64,000 nt of DNA from Cryptomeria japonica (taxonomy: Eukaryota; Streptophyta; Pinopsida; Cupressales; Cupressaceae), in NCBI RefSeq assembly GCF_030272615.1, contig NC_081407.1, positions 269,168,870 through 269,232,869 of the forward strand, read 5' to 3'. Made by a program: the position numbers and the translations under genes. Shown here in pieces: positions 43,521 to 55,397 of the stretch. Under the pieces are notes generated by a model that worked only from the letters and a program-made list of their open reading frames with translations, ran no database searches and was not told the DNA's origin. Position 1 is the stretch's first letter, and the number at the start of each line of letters is the position of its first letter.

Positions 43521-44660
43521 CCCTAGCTCAACCTCACTCTTGCACTCACCCTATTGCAAAGATAATATGAGTCCGTTTCTAATAAAACTTGATTATCTTC
43601 TCAATTTAAAGGTTTCATTTCAGTTATGATTGAATCCTTGTAAGTGGATGCATACTTGATTTTAAGCTATCACCTCTCAATTAAGTCCTTTGTTGTACAA
43701 ACAACATCATGGCCATAAATTGACCTCATGCACTACACAAATTTATCCAAAAAATAAACCAAAATTTTCCCAATTGAACTTCCACGCCTCTTTGGCATAC
43801 CCATTGCATACCAAAGTGCAATTACTAGTTTATATTATTTTATTAAAATAAGAGTTGTAGTTAATATTACATAAATATAATTATTCTAATAGAATTTTAA
43901 AATAACAATGAAAAAATTTTAATAATTAAAAATTCAAATATTTTTATTATAATTTAAAATTATAATGATTAAAATATAGAACAAATATTTTTATTACAAT
44001 ACTATGATGACAAGTACTCGCCACTACGTGGCACTTGTTAGTACTTGTCCTTAGTCTAATATTATTGCATCATTAATTGATTCTATTAAATTGTTTCATC
44101 ATAAATTAAAATTGTTGTTGTTTTTTTTTTTAAAGTTAAGATATATGATTTTAAAGTTTAAAAAAAATAATTTTTTTTTCTAAAATTTAATTGACTAAAA
44201 AATCTAAAATCTTATAGACAGAATTTTTAGAAATGATATTCTCACCAATTTTTATGCAATATTTTTTTCAATTTTTAAAGACATTTCTTCCACAATATTT
44301 TGGCTTGATAATTATCATGAATATTTTTCTCACCAATCATCATGATTTTATTGTTGAATAAACACTAACTAGAATAAATGTGAAATGGGTATAAATATTA
44401 ATGTAATGATATTTATTAATGTTAGTTCTTAGTACAATAGTAAAAAATTTCTCACTCCCATGACGAAATATAGTATAAATATGGCTTGCTTGTTATTTTT
44501 ATTTTAATTGGCTATAGAAAATGGTAGTTTTGTTGCTAATGCAATATTCACTAGTTTATATATATTAATATTCTATATATAAAATACATCGAGGTGTCTA
44601 TTTGACTTTAAGGTATAAAACTGATTAAAAATAAGTGCCTTGAAAAGGATATCTCTCAAT
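43521..44660. other. AT-rich spacer with a perfect inverted repeat
   Basis: AT-rich, non-coding. GACAAGTACT (44009-44018) and AGTACTTGTC (44040-44049) form a perfect 10-bp inverted repeat with a 21-bp loop. No further structure is recognised. Confidence 0.45.
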
Positions 44661-44666
44661 GTATTA

Positions 44667-44717
44667 TAGGTATAGATATAGATATAGATATAGATATAGA
44701 TATAGATATAGATATAG

Positions 44718-44748
<31 letters not shown>

Positions 44749-44996
44749 CACATATATATACATACACACACACACGTATATATATATACATATACATATA
44801 TATGTACATATATATACATATACATATATATGTAGATATATATACATATACATATATATGTACATATATGTATATGCATATGTATGTATATCTATATAGA
44901 AAATAAGTCATTTTTCGTATACGAGAGAGTTGGTTAAGATCTGATTTACTATAAGCTAAGCTACTACTCTTTATCGGTGCATTGATCCATATATAT

Positions 44997-45085
<89 letters not shown>

Positions 45086-45087
45086 TA
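44667..45087. repeat. Compound microsatellite (GATATA, TATACA, AC)
   Basis: Runs of TAGATA (about 44667-44720), then TACATA/TATATG variants to about 44895, a unique stretch, then (AC)41 at 44999-45080, ending ACATGTATA next to E2. The continuation after E2 (63833-64000) is (TA)n, (GT)n and CA-rich, so E2 split a microsatellite block. Confidence 0.9.
45083..45087. repeat. Target-site duplication of E2, left copy (GTATA)
   Basis: GTATA precedes the TG of the 5' LTR and recurs at 63833-63837 after the CA of the 3' LTR. Because the right flank is TA-rich the match alone would be weak, but the LTR ends fix the position. Confidence 0.75.
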
Positions 45088-46546
45088 TGTAGTCACACAA
45101 ATCTATCCATTTTAATTAAATAAATATTTCGTATTTATTTGATTAAAAATCCACTAGCCATCAATTAATTAAATTAATATTTAATTAATTCATCTTCAAA
45201 CATTCTCCTATTAATTAAATAAATTATTCAATTTATTTTAATTAATTCATTAAACCAAATTCACAATTAATTAAATGAATAAATCATATTTATTTCATTT
45301 AATCCCGTTTTCCTCTTTTAAATAAATTAAATAAAACATTTATTTAAATCATTTATCCCCCCCACTTGCATTTTCCTACAAATGCAACTTGCACACATTT
45401 ATTGAAATAAATTAATTTTATTTTAATTAAAATCCTATTTTCCCTCACCCACCAAATCCACTTACATTCCTAAACCCCCTTCTAGATTCTTCTAACCCCT
45501 TCCTAATTAACCTATTCCATCCCTTAATTATTGTCACATTCCTAAGCAACTTGAAGTCACTTCTCAAAGACTTCAAAGTCTTTGAAAAGTATTTAATGCT
45601 GTGTGTTCAACAAACTAACCTCTGAAGTCTTCCAAAACCACTAATGGCTCTTACATGACCATTAATGGCTCTTACATAACCATTTATGGTTAATTCAACT
45701 TGCACTCATGTGTCTCCTCAAGCATTTATTGCTTTGACCATGGTTATCCCTTTTGCCTTTGCACAAGAGTTTATCCAATGGATAAAAGCTTTATTCTTTG
45801 AATAAAGAATTTATTCACTCAACCCAGCCTTGACCTTGACTCCCAAGTTAACTCTCAGGTCATGTCAAGCATTTAATGCTTATTCCCTCTCCTCTCAACC
45901 TATCTCACATTGACACTTGTCATCCTGGGATTGGGTTGAAAGCTCTCACATGGATTTGAATATCATTCAATCTTGACCCTTGTTGAGATTACTCAATCTC
46001 AACCATCCATTGCTCCATTTTACCTATAAATAGAGCTCACATTCCTCATTTTCAAATCCTCAAGCATTTAGTATTCATAGTCATAATCCTGAAAACTTGT
46101 ATGCATCTAAGTTATAGAGAATTTTAGAGAGCATTTAGCATAAAATCACTAATATCTTGTTATTTTGGCCAAAAATAAATTATTTTAGCATCATAACATT
46201 TAATATTAGCTTTTATTCACATTTGCATAACATTTTAGAGTAAACATTTCAATCTTGAACCTCCATAAGCATCCATAGTGCAAAAAGCTACTGAGAGCTA
46301 CACTAGTTTGGAACTTGGAGAGGAGAGGAACAAAGGAGAAGGAGCTAAGAGCATGGTAGGAGGCATTTGGAGATGTATTCTTGCATTTACAATCGTAGTT
46401 AAATGCTTTACTTTGTTTTTGGTGTCTCTTTTGATATGCCTGCTTAGAATAGTTTTTGGTTGATTAACACTAACGGTTTCTTGTGTTTTTGTGTGTTATT
46501 CCACCACAGGCTTTAGTCTAACTTTGCCCCATTTCGCAGAGCATCA
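45088..46546 (+). repeat. E2 5' LTR
   Basis: 1459 bp, TGTAGTCACA...GAGCATCA. TATAAATA at 46025-46032 is the likely core promoter. It carries about 52 bp after position 45115 that the 3' LTR lacks, flanked by TTAATTAAAT-type repeats, which suggests a slippage deletion or gain. The 61-codon frame at 46278-46463 lies downstream of the TATA box and recurs in the 3' LTR only because the LTR is duplicated. Confidence 0.93.
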
Positions 46547-46548
46547 TT

Positions 46549-46565
46549 TGGTGAACCCGACGTGA
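46549..46565 (+). promoter_or_regulatory. E2 primer binding site
   Basis: TGGTGAACCCGACGTGA, 2 bp after the LTR. Identical over this length to the E3 site at 17463. Confidence 0.75.
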
Positions 46566-46630
46566 TTCCAAACACCCAAAAACAATTTTTTTAACACAAC
46601 TAACTTGTTTGAATGTTGAGCTTGACACAC

Positions 46631-46905
46631 AGATCGTGCTTTAGCGCTCTTGATCACGTTGTAGCGCTATTGCAATTTGACATTCTAGCGCTATTGTATT
46701 TACAATAGTGCTATTGTCTCAAATTTGGTGCTATTGACCATTATTTAGCACTTTTGTGGCTTAAATAGCGCATTTGTGCTTATTTTGGTGCTTTTGTATT
46801 TGCTATCAAAGTTTTACTTTTAGCACTTTTGTCTTCGTATTAGCGCGTTTGTGTTAAATAGCACTTCTGTTGGCACACAGAGTAGTGCTATTGTAACAGA
46901 ACGTT
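46631..46905 (+). repeat. Array of TAGCGCTATTGT words in E2 leader
   Basis: About twelve copies (TAGCGCTATTGT, TAGCGCTATTGC, TAGTGCTATTGT, TAGCACTTTTGT, TAGCGCATTTGT, TAGCGCGTTTGT and others) every 15-30 nt. The core GCGCT often decays to GTGCT or GCACT, the CpG transition products. The same word in the antisense sense direction fills the PMD intron at 61546-61868. Confidence 0.8.
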
Positions 46906-47047
46906 ATAAAAAAAGACCATGTAACCGAAAATATAATTTTTCTTAGGCTTGTGGAAGCCCTCCATGGGTTGGGATTTTCCTAACCATTCGTTTCTTGTGC
47001 AGGTTTTAAACTAACTCCTTTTTGTTTTTTAAAGTTAAAATTTCCAT

Positions 47048-47230
47048 TTGGTGCTCTAAAATTGAACAAAACAAACAACTTCATTTCTTGCAAGTTAGGA
47101 TCAATCTTATTTTGGTGCTCTAAAATTGAACAACACAAACTTCATTTCTTGCAAGTTAGGATCAATCTTGTTTTGGTGTTCTAAAAATTGAACAAAGTAA
47201 AATTTATTTCTTGCATCAAAGCTAAAAATT
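47048..47230 (+). repeat. Three-copy 61-64-bp tandem repeat in E2 leader
   Basis: Units beginning TTGGTGCTCTAAAATTGAAC at 47048, 47112 and 47173, each followed by TTCATTTCTTGCAAGTTAGG or a decayed form. The third copy is the most diverged. Confidence 0.8.
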
Positions 47231-49294
47231 CACAATCCACACTTCCATTTTGGTGCAAATAAAAGGAACAACCAATTTGTCAAAGTTATTCTCAAATCGA
47301 TTCACTTCAAGCAAAACGTGCTCTTAATTCAGTTGACCAGGATTTCCAATTCCTAGATTACAACACATTTTGCCATTGAAGGATAAAAAGAACACCATGA
47401 CTGTTGGAGCAACATCTCCAAATAGTTAGATCACATTCCAAATGATGAGTTAAAAAGAACAAGTATCTTTTGTGTTTGACACACTTGTGCAAAAGAGTTT
47501 GTTGAGTGGTCCTACTTCTATCACACACTATCCTCTCCCTTGGCTTTCGTGGTCCTAGGTGCAAGAGAAAAGTGTTAGTAACACTCAAGTTTATCTTTTT
47601 AAGAGAGGCTTGCCAAGAGACACATCACTCTTAGGAATGACCTCACGCGGTAAATCCTTCAAGCCGCTATAGAAATCAGGTGAAAGCAAAAGCTGTAGCC
47701 TTGGGTATAGCTGTTCCTACAGTGTAACTTGCTGAAAGGACAAATGGGCCCCACCACAAGTTACAAGGCTCTTAAGTGAGTCACTACAGAATGAACTTAT
47801 GTCCAAAGACATCGAACATTACTAAATACCTTTAAGTAGTAGCCCACCCGTTCTATTGATTGAGGATATTTGTGATATAATTCAATGTAAGAGCATAGAT
47901 GGTTTTGCTCCTAAGATACTCACCATACATATTTCCTTGAGTAGAAACATAGCTTTTTGAAAATTCACTTGTGGCTTGATGAAAGTGATGACTCCCCCAT
48001 CATAGGGATCATCTATTTGTTATTCTCGTGCAAGACTTAGTATATCACATCCTTACCTGCCTCGATGGGATTCATAAGGTATGTAGTACCAAAGTCGAAG
48101 AAATATCAAGATGTGGGCTGAATTTATCGCAATTGGCCATTTGACCTTAGGGATAAAGAGTGTTTGAAGTGTTTTCATTTTTGAGTCAAGACCAGTACAA
48201 ATTGAGCCGACTTCAGGCTTTGGAAAACACCTAAAAATAAACTTAAAAGGAAAGGGTCATAAACAAAGTCCAAAGATTGGGTTGATCTAGACCCATACTT
48301 ATTTGTGCCTTTTGAGGCAACATTCTTGTGTTTGTGTGCTTGTTTTGTTTTCTTGTCAAAGAAAGAATAAAAAAAAAAAAAAACCAAATTCCAAAGAACA
48401 AGTATTCATCCAACATAAACATTTCCAAACACCAACAAAAGATCAAAAACAAAGAGCAAGAGTATCAAACTATATGACCATTCTTCACATCTTGAGAAAG
48501 AAGAATCTTCATCAAAACATCAACTTAAAGAAAAGACCATTGAGCTCAAAGGCTCTTATCAAAAGGAGGAAATTCTTCTATCTTAACAGACAAATATTTG
48601 TCTTTCATAGAGCCTTCTTACATCACATGCGTCTTTATCTTCAAGGGAAATCAAACGAATTTCATCCAGAATCATTAAACCGCAGAGCTTTTACACAATA
48701 TCGAGCTTTGAGTTATCACAAAAACAAAGGAGGCAAGATCAATCTTGACTTTTTCCTAGACATTTGCATCACATATAACATAGCTTAGGAAGAACCACCA
48801 ACTCTCAAAAGAGAAGAGGAAGAATTTGTCCCATATGTGACGCAAAGCTTTTATTGAAGTTAAACATTTCATCCATTATCATATCCATATCTCATCAAAT
48901 CCATTCCAACTCTCAAAACATTAAAGAGGTTTTTTTCCTAAGTTCTATTTTTGATATTGCTTGAATCAAACACAAACACATCACTTTTTGGAGTGTCTCT
49001 ACATCTAGCATAAACTCATCCTAAGAGACATTTCTACGTAGGTTAAAACTAGTCTATGAGTGAATCCTCTCATTACTAGGTAGTTAAGTCTGTAACACAT
49101 CTTAGATTTCTCTAAACCTTATCACATCAAACCTTATAAAAAACAACAAGCAATTCAAGAAGAAAACTTTGGTCACATCTACCTCTAAAGTGCTCGAGAT
49201 CTGTATGCAAGACATTTCACCAACCATAAATCTCTCATTTCATCAACAACTCATCATCATTTTCACCCAACTTCAACAAAAACTTGTAAACAAA

Positions 49295-50943
49295 ATGGCT
49301 CATACCAGGTCCAGGTCTAAACAACAAGAAATTGAAGAGGAAGAGGAGGAAAATATAAATGAATTCCAAGAAGCCCTTGGAGGAAACGTAAATGATAACA
49401 ATCCAGGCACTCCTACTCCCGCGGCAATAGAAAGGGCGCAACACAACCCTCTCTTCAACAAAATTTTTGATGAAATACTCAAGAGTAATGTTGATGCTCA
49501 TTTTTTAAAACTTGCTCAAGAAGGAGCCAAACTCCCCTCTGACTTTGACCTTGCACAACTAAGACAAGCATCAGAATGTCAAAGTTGTAATGAGGATGAA
49601 AGAGGTTGAGAGCACATTAGATACAACTTTCATCAAGGTAATCCTCCTCCTCCTCCTCCAAGTGAAATAGACATGTTGTGGCAATAAGTCAAAAATCTCA
49701 GCCAACAACTTCATAGTGGTGTAAAAACAAATCAATTCTCACTCAATGACATTTGTCCCTATCCCTTTGATAGGAATCTTCATATGCCACCTTTTCCGCG
49801 AGGGTTCGAAACAACCAAGTTTGAAAAGTATAGAGGAAAAGGAGATCCTCATGATCATGTTAGAGAATTCCATTCAGCTTGTCTTGAAGTAGCATACAAG
49901 GATACGTACCTCATGCGCCTTTTTCCCCAAAGCTTGGGAGGAACAACCACATCCTGGTTTTCCCAATTACCCAGTGGCATTAGGACATTTGAAGAACTCA
50001 TCCAGAAATTCTTGGCACATTTCTCACACAACATTGAACGTGATATCACCATGGCTGATCTATGTAACACTAAACAAAAACCAGGTGAACTATTCTCAGT
50101 CTTTCTGCAATGATGGCGTCAAATGTCTAGCAGACGTTCTCTTCAGTTACCTGAACAAGAACTAGTGGAAATATTATTTCCAACTTAAACGAAGAAATGG
50201 AATTTCACCTGGACATAAAAGACACAAACTCTTTCAATGACATGATCACAAAAGGCTTAAAATGTGAGTGGGCTCTCATCAAGAAAGGACTTATCAAAAT
50301 ATATAATGAGCCAAAGGACAACCCTCGCCCACGCTTCAATAGTGACAAACCAAGCTTCTGGAACAAAAAGAAAAATGTCGTCAACGACGGGGTTGTGGAT
50401 GCAAGAACTATCAAAAGTGCACAACCTGTAGTTCGATTTGCAGGACAGAATCCCCCACCTTAGACTAACACAATTGCTCCTCCAAATCAAGGCTGCATCA
50501 CATCTCAAGATGAACCCAGACCACGTCAACAAAAACCAAAGCGAACATACACTCCCTTAGGGGAACCCATTGAAATAGTATTACGTCAGCTGGTTTCTCA
50601 AAATCTGGTAACCTTACCCAAAACATCAAATTATGAACCTCAAGTCAAACCTTCATGGTGGAGGGATACTGAACATTGCGATTTCCATAAAGGGAAAGGA
50701 CATAAGACAAGCAATTGTCATAGATTGAAAGATCTTATTCAGGATCTTATTGACCAAGGTGAAATCGAAATCAAAAGACATGACCCAAAGACAACAAACA
50801 ATGATCATCTCATGTTTAAAAATCCACTTCCATCACAAGATCAAAGGGGTCCTTCCACTTCAGGGAGAAACACAAATACCACCAATTATATGCAAGCCGT
50901 GTATAATTATATTGTGAATCACCTATACGATGCCAGTGAATAG
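49295..50943 (+). pseudogene. E2 gag with zinc knuckle
   Basis: ATG at 49295 (MAHTRSRSKQQEIEEEEEEN) begins an acidic N-terminus. In-frame stops at 49607 and about 49685 interrupt it. The gag domain (49784-50113) has FPRGFETTKFEKYRGKGDP, TYLMRLFPQSLGGTTTSWF and LIQKFLAHFSHNIERDITM. A frameshift between 50113 and 50197 leads to a second frame. There PKRTYTPLGEPIEIVLRQL and the knuckle CDFHKGKGHKTSNC (about 50677-50720) are followed by DLIQDLIDQGEIEI. All blocks match E1. Gag would assemble the particle and bind RNA. Confidence 0.85.
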
Positions 50944-51219
50944 ATTGCAACTATAACCATCAAAAATCCCAGTTCCACTTGCAATGTTGTTACATGTCGT
51001 AGCAAGATTACCATAAAAGCAGCTCCACAAGGCACCCCATCTATCCCAAAAGTAGTATGACCTTGTGGAACAGTTAGACAAAATGCTTGCACTGATATCT
51101 ATCTTAGAGGTATTGCGCCTATCTCCATCCCATAAAACAATCTTGGATAAAGCTCTCCAAGAGGTGTCAGTCCCTGCAAACCTAAATACAGATCAGTTCC
51201 AAGCCATGGTCTGAAATCT

Positions 51220-51556
51220 AAGATCCTCACCTTGTCTCACTTTCTCGGAAAGTGACAACTCCCCCTTCCAGCAACCTCATAATGCCTCACTCCATATTGA
51301 AGGGTTTATCAACCAACATAGGATCAAACGAGTCTTGATCGACAATGGAGCAGGCCTGAATATTTGTACTCTACAATTAGTCACAACTTTGGGATATGCA
51401 ATAGAATCAGTGGATCCCTGCAAGAAGATAACAATCAAAGCCTATGATGATGCAGAGCGATCATCCAAAGGAGCTATGGTGCTACCAATCCGAGTGGGCC
51501 CTGTGGTGAAACACATTATCTGTCAAGTTTTGGACCTTCCTCTGCCATAAAATATA
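51220..51556 (+). pseudogene. E2 protease
   Basis: IKRVLIDNGAGLNICTLQLV carries the active site as D-N-G where E1 has D-G-G, so activity is doubtful. KKITIKAYDDAERSSKGAMV follows. A TAA at 51548-51550 interrupts DLPLP*NILLVRPW, after which the same frame continues into the G-patch region. It is in a different frame from the zinc-knuckle part of gag. Confidence 0.8.
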
Positions 51557-52582
51557 TTGTTAGTAAGACCTTGGATACACGCCATGCAAGCCGTTCCATC
51601 CACCTACCATCAGTGTATCAAGTTCCCGCATAATGGTGTAGAGATCAGAATCCTAGGCGATGCAAACCCCTTTGCATATTGTCATAATATAAGTCATCAA
51701 CCAGAGATTACCATTCCTAACAATAGAGAATCCATCTCCTCCACATCATACGTAAGTCCAACCTCTCTTTCTAGTTCAAACACCACTATACCCAAACAAG
51801 AAAATCTTAAGATGAAAATAACAGAGGAAGGTCCCGGGGAATACAATTTAAGCCAACTCTTTTGTGTTGGACAAATGCCCACTTCTCCTAGGACACATGG
51901 TAAACCTCAACAATTACTTCAACAACCACTGATCAAGCCAACATGTACTTTGACACCTTTCATCCTTGGAAAGAGTCAAGAAGAAGAAACAAGAGATGAG
52001 GACTTAGCAGAATGGATCTATAAAGATCCCATCACCACCAATTCTCCACAAGCTAAGCTTCCCATAGATCAGTATGGCAAAGGCCTTCTCATTATGCAAA
52101 GAATGGGTTATGATGGTCAGAGTGCTTTGGGACCTTGCAAACAAGGAAGACATGAACCGTTGCAGCCAAAATTGAAGCCCAAGGATAATACAGGACTAGG
52201 CTTTCAAAAGGAGATCCTTCCTAAGCTAAGATTCAAAGGAAAATCCAACCAACCACTATATCAACCTATTACAAAGAGGTCACATTTGATTATAAAAGCA
52301 ACATCAAACACCATGGCAACTACCCCATCAAGGCTAAAAATCCCAACACAACCATCTACAATACCCATCATCCCACCAATCAAACTAATAACCCCATCAG
52401 GAGTAGCCATAACATCGAAAGCACCATTAGTTGCAGCAACTATATCAGAACCCACGATAGTATCTATGACACCAACAGTTCTAGTAGAGTCAACACTATC
52501 GATACTCCCCGTATCAAATTCATTGATCCCCATAATCCTTCCTGTAGCACCGATTATTTCATCTACACAGTACATCAACTGA
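51557..52582 (+). pseudogene. E2 polyprotein segment with G-patch-like module
   Basis: 341 open codons. The first 40 complete the protease domain (RPWIHAMQAVPSTYHQ, KFPHNGVEI). Residues about 170-215 are the G-patch-like module (QYGKGLLIMQRMGYDGQSAL, TGLGF). The C-terminal 120 residues are Thr/Pro/Ile-rich and low-complexity. The frame then changes by one near 52582-52594. Confidence 0.7.
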
Positions 52583-52593
52583 TCACACCTGCA

Positions 52594-53448
52594 GTGTTTA
52601 ACTCAAAGGACATCCCAGTATGGTATAGTAATCAAATACTGGAAAGTGACTTAGAGACCGACTCACATGAATGGGAATTTGATTCCATCCAGCTTAATAC
52701 TTCAGATGAGGAAGACACATCACTACCTCCACCCCGCAAACACATCCCTTTTTACGGAGAAGCACAAATAAAGACCTCTTGGGTTCCCGAGCTAGAAACA
52801 TCTTCCATAGACCCTACGTTCCATCCTACACCTGGTTCTGACAGGGAGAGTACCATGAACGACCTTCACCACAATGTCTTAACCCTCATTGACACATCTA
52901 ACGAACTTAACCTAATCAATGAGGTAATGCCCATTATCCATCTGGAACTCATCAAATGGAACCAACCTAATCCCCCATGTCTTGACCTTTTCCAAAATGA
53001 TGAGGCGATCATTGACTTTTTGGAACTACGGGATAACATACCAAGCAGGGATCACAAAGCTGGATTCACCATTGAACTTAATAGCGCAGCATACTTCGGG
53101 GTGGATGCCAAACCTTTCAGCTGCAAAAATATAACAATAAAACATGGATCTTCCAATGAAAACCACATTGTGGCACTGTTTGATCCCACAAAAGTAAAAA
53201 GAAAGAACGTATCCAATGGTGAAAACCTCTCTGAGGCACCAGAGGATGAAAGGTTTGACATTCTCCCTACTAGTACACAATAGGAATGATCAACAATTCT
53301 CATCGAAGAAACAAAAGAATACAATGTGGGGACTCCTGAAATGCCTCACCACATACATCTGGCATCTCTTTTAACTCCAGAGGAACAACCTAAGTTTGTA
53401 GAGTTCTTCTAGAAGCATCAGATCAACTTCACATGGTCATATGCAGAC
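52594..53448 (+). pseudogene. E2 linker before RT
   Basis: 229 codons of acidic, Pro/Ser-rich sequence, then FQNDEAIIDFLELRDNIPSR, HKAGFTIELNSAAYFG and VKRKNVSNGENLSEAPEDER. It ends at TAG 53281-53283 and continues in frame past it, and past another TAG near 53410, into RT. It aligns with both halves of the split E1 linker. Confidence 0.7.
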
Positions 53449-54339
53449 ATGCCTGGGCTTGATCCTAATTTAGTCATGCATCACCTTACCGTAGCAGAAG
53501 GAGCCAAACCTGTCAAGCAAAAAATTCGCAAAATGCATCCTCAAATTGCAGTACTAGTCAAAGCAGAACTTAAGAGGATCCTAGATGTTGGTTTCATTAG
53601 ACCAATTGATTATGCAGATTGGATATCCAATATTGTGCCTGTCGACAAGCCAAATGGGGGCATCCGTATCTGTACTGACTTCAGAGATCTGAACAAAGCA
53701 TGTCCTAAAGATGACTTCCCCCTACCAAACATCGACATAATAGTAGACCTAATAGCAGGACATGCCATGCTTTCTCTCATGGATGGCTTTTCAGGATACA
53801 ATCAGATAAGGATCGCACTAGAGGATCAACATAAGACAACCTTCACATGTCCATGGGGCACATACTGCTGGAATGTAATGCCTTTCGGTCTCAAGAATGC
53901 AGGAGCAACCTATCAACGAGCAATGACCACCATCTTCCATGACATGATGCATACCATAATGGAAGATTATGTTGATGACTTACTGGCAAAATCACTCACA
54001 AGAGAAGGTCATCTAGACATATTGGAGAAAATCTTTGACAGACTAGAACAATATCATGTTCGGCTCAACCCAAAGAAATATGTCTTTGGAGTAACCTTAG
54101 GGAAGCTTCTAGGATACATCATCTCAAACAAAGGTATTGAGGTCGATCTAGTAAAGGTCAAAGCAATCATGGACATGCCACCTCCAAAGAACATCAACTA
54201 GCTAAGGACACTACAAGGGCGGCTTCAATCTATCCGAAGATTCATTGCACAACTGGCAAATAAGTGTCACCCCTTTACACACCTACTACATAAGAACATC
54301 CATTTTCAATGGGATGCCAGATGCTAGCAAGCATTCCAA
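53449..54339 (+). pseudogene. E2 reverse transcriptase
   Basis: MPGLDPNLVMHHLTV leads into VPVDKPNGGIRICTDFRDLN, CPKDDFPLPNID, LSLMDGFSGYNQIRI, CPWGTYCWNVMPFGLKNAGA and the catalytic YVDDLLAKS. All RT motifs are intact over 250 codons, ending at TAG 54199-54201 in KNIN*LRTLQG. The RT of E2 is closer to the lineage consensus (TDFRDLN) than that of E1 (IYFKDIN). Confidence 0.9.
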
Positions 54340-54810
54340 ATGCTTAAAGACTATCTCATGAATACACCATTGCTGGTCCCACCAGATCCAAGTAGACCTT
54401 TATTACTCTATATTTTAGCAACTAATATAGCATTAGGTGTACTACTAGCACAACATAATGCAGAAGGGAAAGAGTGTGCTGTTTACTACATCTCTCACAC
54501 ACTGGTTGGCTATGAAGTCAATTACACCCCTATTGAGCAAGCTTGCCTAGTAGTAATCTTGGCAGCCACTAAACTGAGGCACTATCTATTAACACATAAA
54601 GTACAACTCATTGCAAAGATCGATCCACTCAAGTACTTACTCAACAAAGCAGCATTGACAGGCCACTTGGCCAAATGGGTAATGATTCTCAGTGAATTTG
54701 ATATCGAGTATGTGGACCGTAAGGCTATCAAAGGACAAGTTATTGCAGATCAGTTGGCCGATGCTCCCCTCATGGGCTCGGGGCTAGGCATTTTGTTTAT
54801 CACACCTTAA
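54340..54810 (+). pseudogene. E2 RNase H domain linked to RT
   Basis: In frame with RT after stops near 54200 and 54327. It contains RPLLLYILATNIALGVLLAQ, VYYISHTLVGYEVNYTPIEQ, LRHYLLTHKVQLIAKIDPLK and FDIEYVDRKAIKGQVIADQL. At the end the frame reads DAPLMGSGLGILFITP, where E1 has about 40 more residues including FDGS, so an internal deletion removed the start of the second RNase H. Confidence 0.85.
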
Positions 54811-55397
54811 GGTGACAACATCCCAAAGTCTTATAGGCTCACATTTCCATGCACAAACAACATAGTTGAATATGAAGCATTGATCACAGGACTCAGGCTG
54901 TCCATACAATGGAAATTACAAGAACTACAAGTATATGGCGACTCCCAACTGATGAATATCAGACTAAAGATGACAAACTCATGCCATACAAACAAATGGT
55001 GGATAAATTAAAGGCATCATTTACTACTATCACCTTTGAGCAGATACCCAGAGATCAGAATCGCGCTGTTGATGCTATGGCTACCATTGCATCTCTCCTA
55101 GATCTTCCACAGAATTCAACACGCTACGAGTTCTTTGTAGAATAGCTTTGGATCCCCTCTTATGATATTCCTGAATCCGAGATGATATGTCACCTTATCA
55201 GTTCCGAATCCCCATGGTACGGTGAGTTCTACACCTACCTCCGCGATCACACACTTCCTCCTAACTAATCGAATAACCAATGTAAAACTTTCATTCGCCA
55301 AACCGCTCGATATACCATTATTGTTGAAACCCTATACCGACATAGTTTTGATGGTATTCTCCTTCGATGTCTGGAATAGGATGAGATAATAAAGGCC
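54811..55397 (+). pseudogene. E2 second (Tat-type) RNase H and following linker
   Basis: GDNIPKSYRLTFPCTNNIVE and YEALITGLRLSIQWKLQELQ, then VYGDSQL with the catalytic Asp retained. A frameshift near 54909-54960 follows, then DEYQTKDDKLMPYKQMVD, IPRDQNRAVDAMATIASLLD. Stops at about 55143, 55266 and 55378 break the linker before integrase. Confidence 0.75.

Larger units (their letters stand above)
46547..49294 (+). other. E2 leader
   Basis: 2.7 kb from the LTR end to the gag ATG. It holds the primer site (46549-46565), the TAGCGCTATTGT word array (46631-46905), a three-copy repeat (47048-47230) and otherwise unremarkable AT-rich DNA. Short frames (for example 48303-48788) lack protein-like motifs and have no counterpart in E1. 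Confidence 0.65.

Noticed and set aside
44573-45100. 175-codon minus-strand frame of Cys/Val and Ile/Tyr repeats
   Set aside because: Translation of (AC)n and (TA)n microsatellites.
46278-46463. 61-codon frame with a hydrophobic segment, repeated at 63564-63749
   Set aside because: It is inside the E2 LTR; the two copies are one sequence duplicated with the LTR. No homologue in E1 or E3 LTRs.
48303-48788. 161-codon plus-strand frame in the E2 leader
   Set aside because: Lys-rich with no domain, absent from the E1 leader, and located in untranslated leader DNA.
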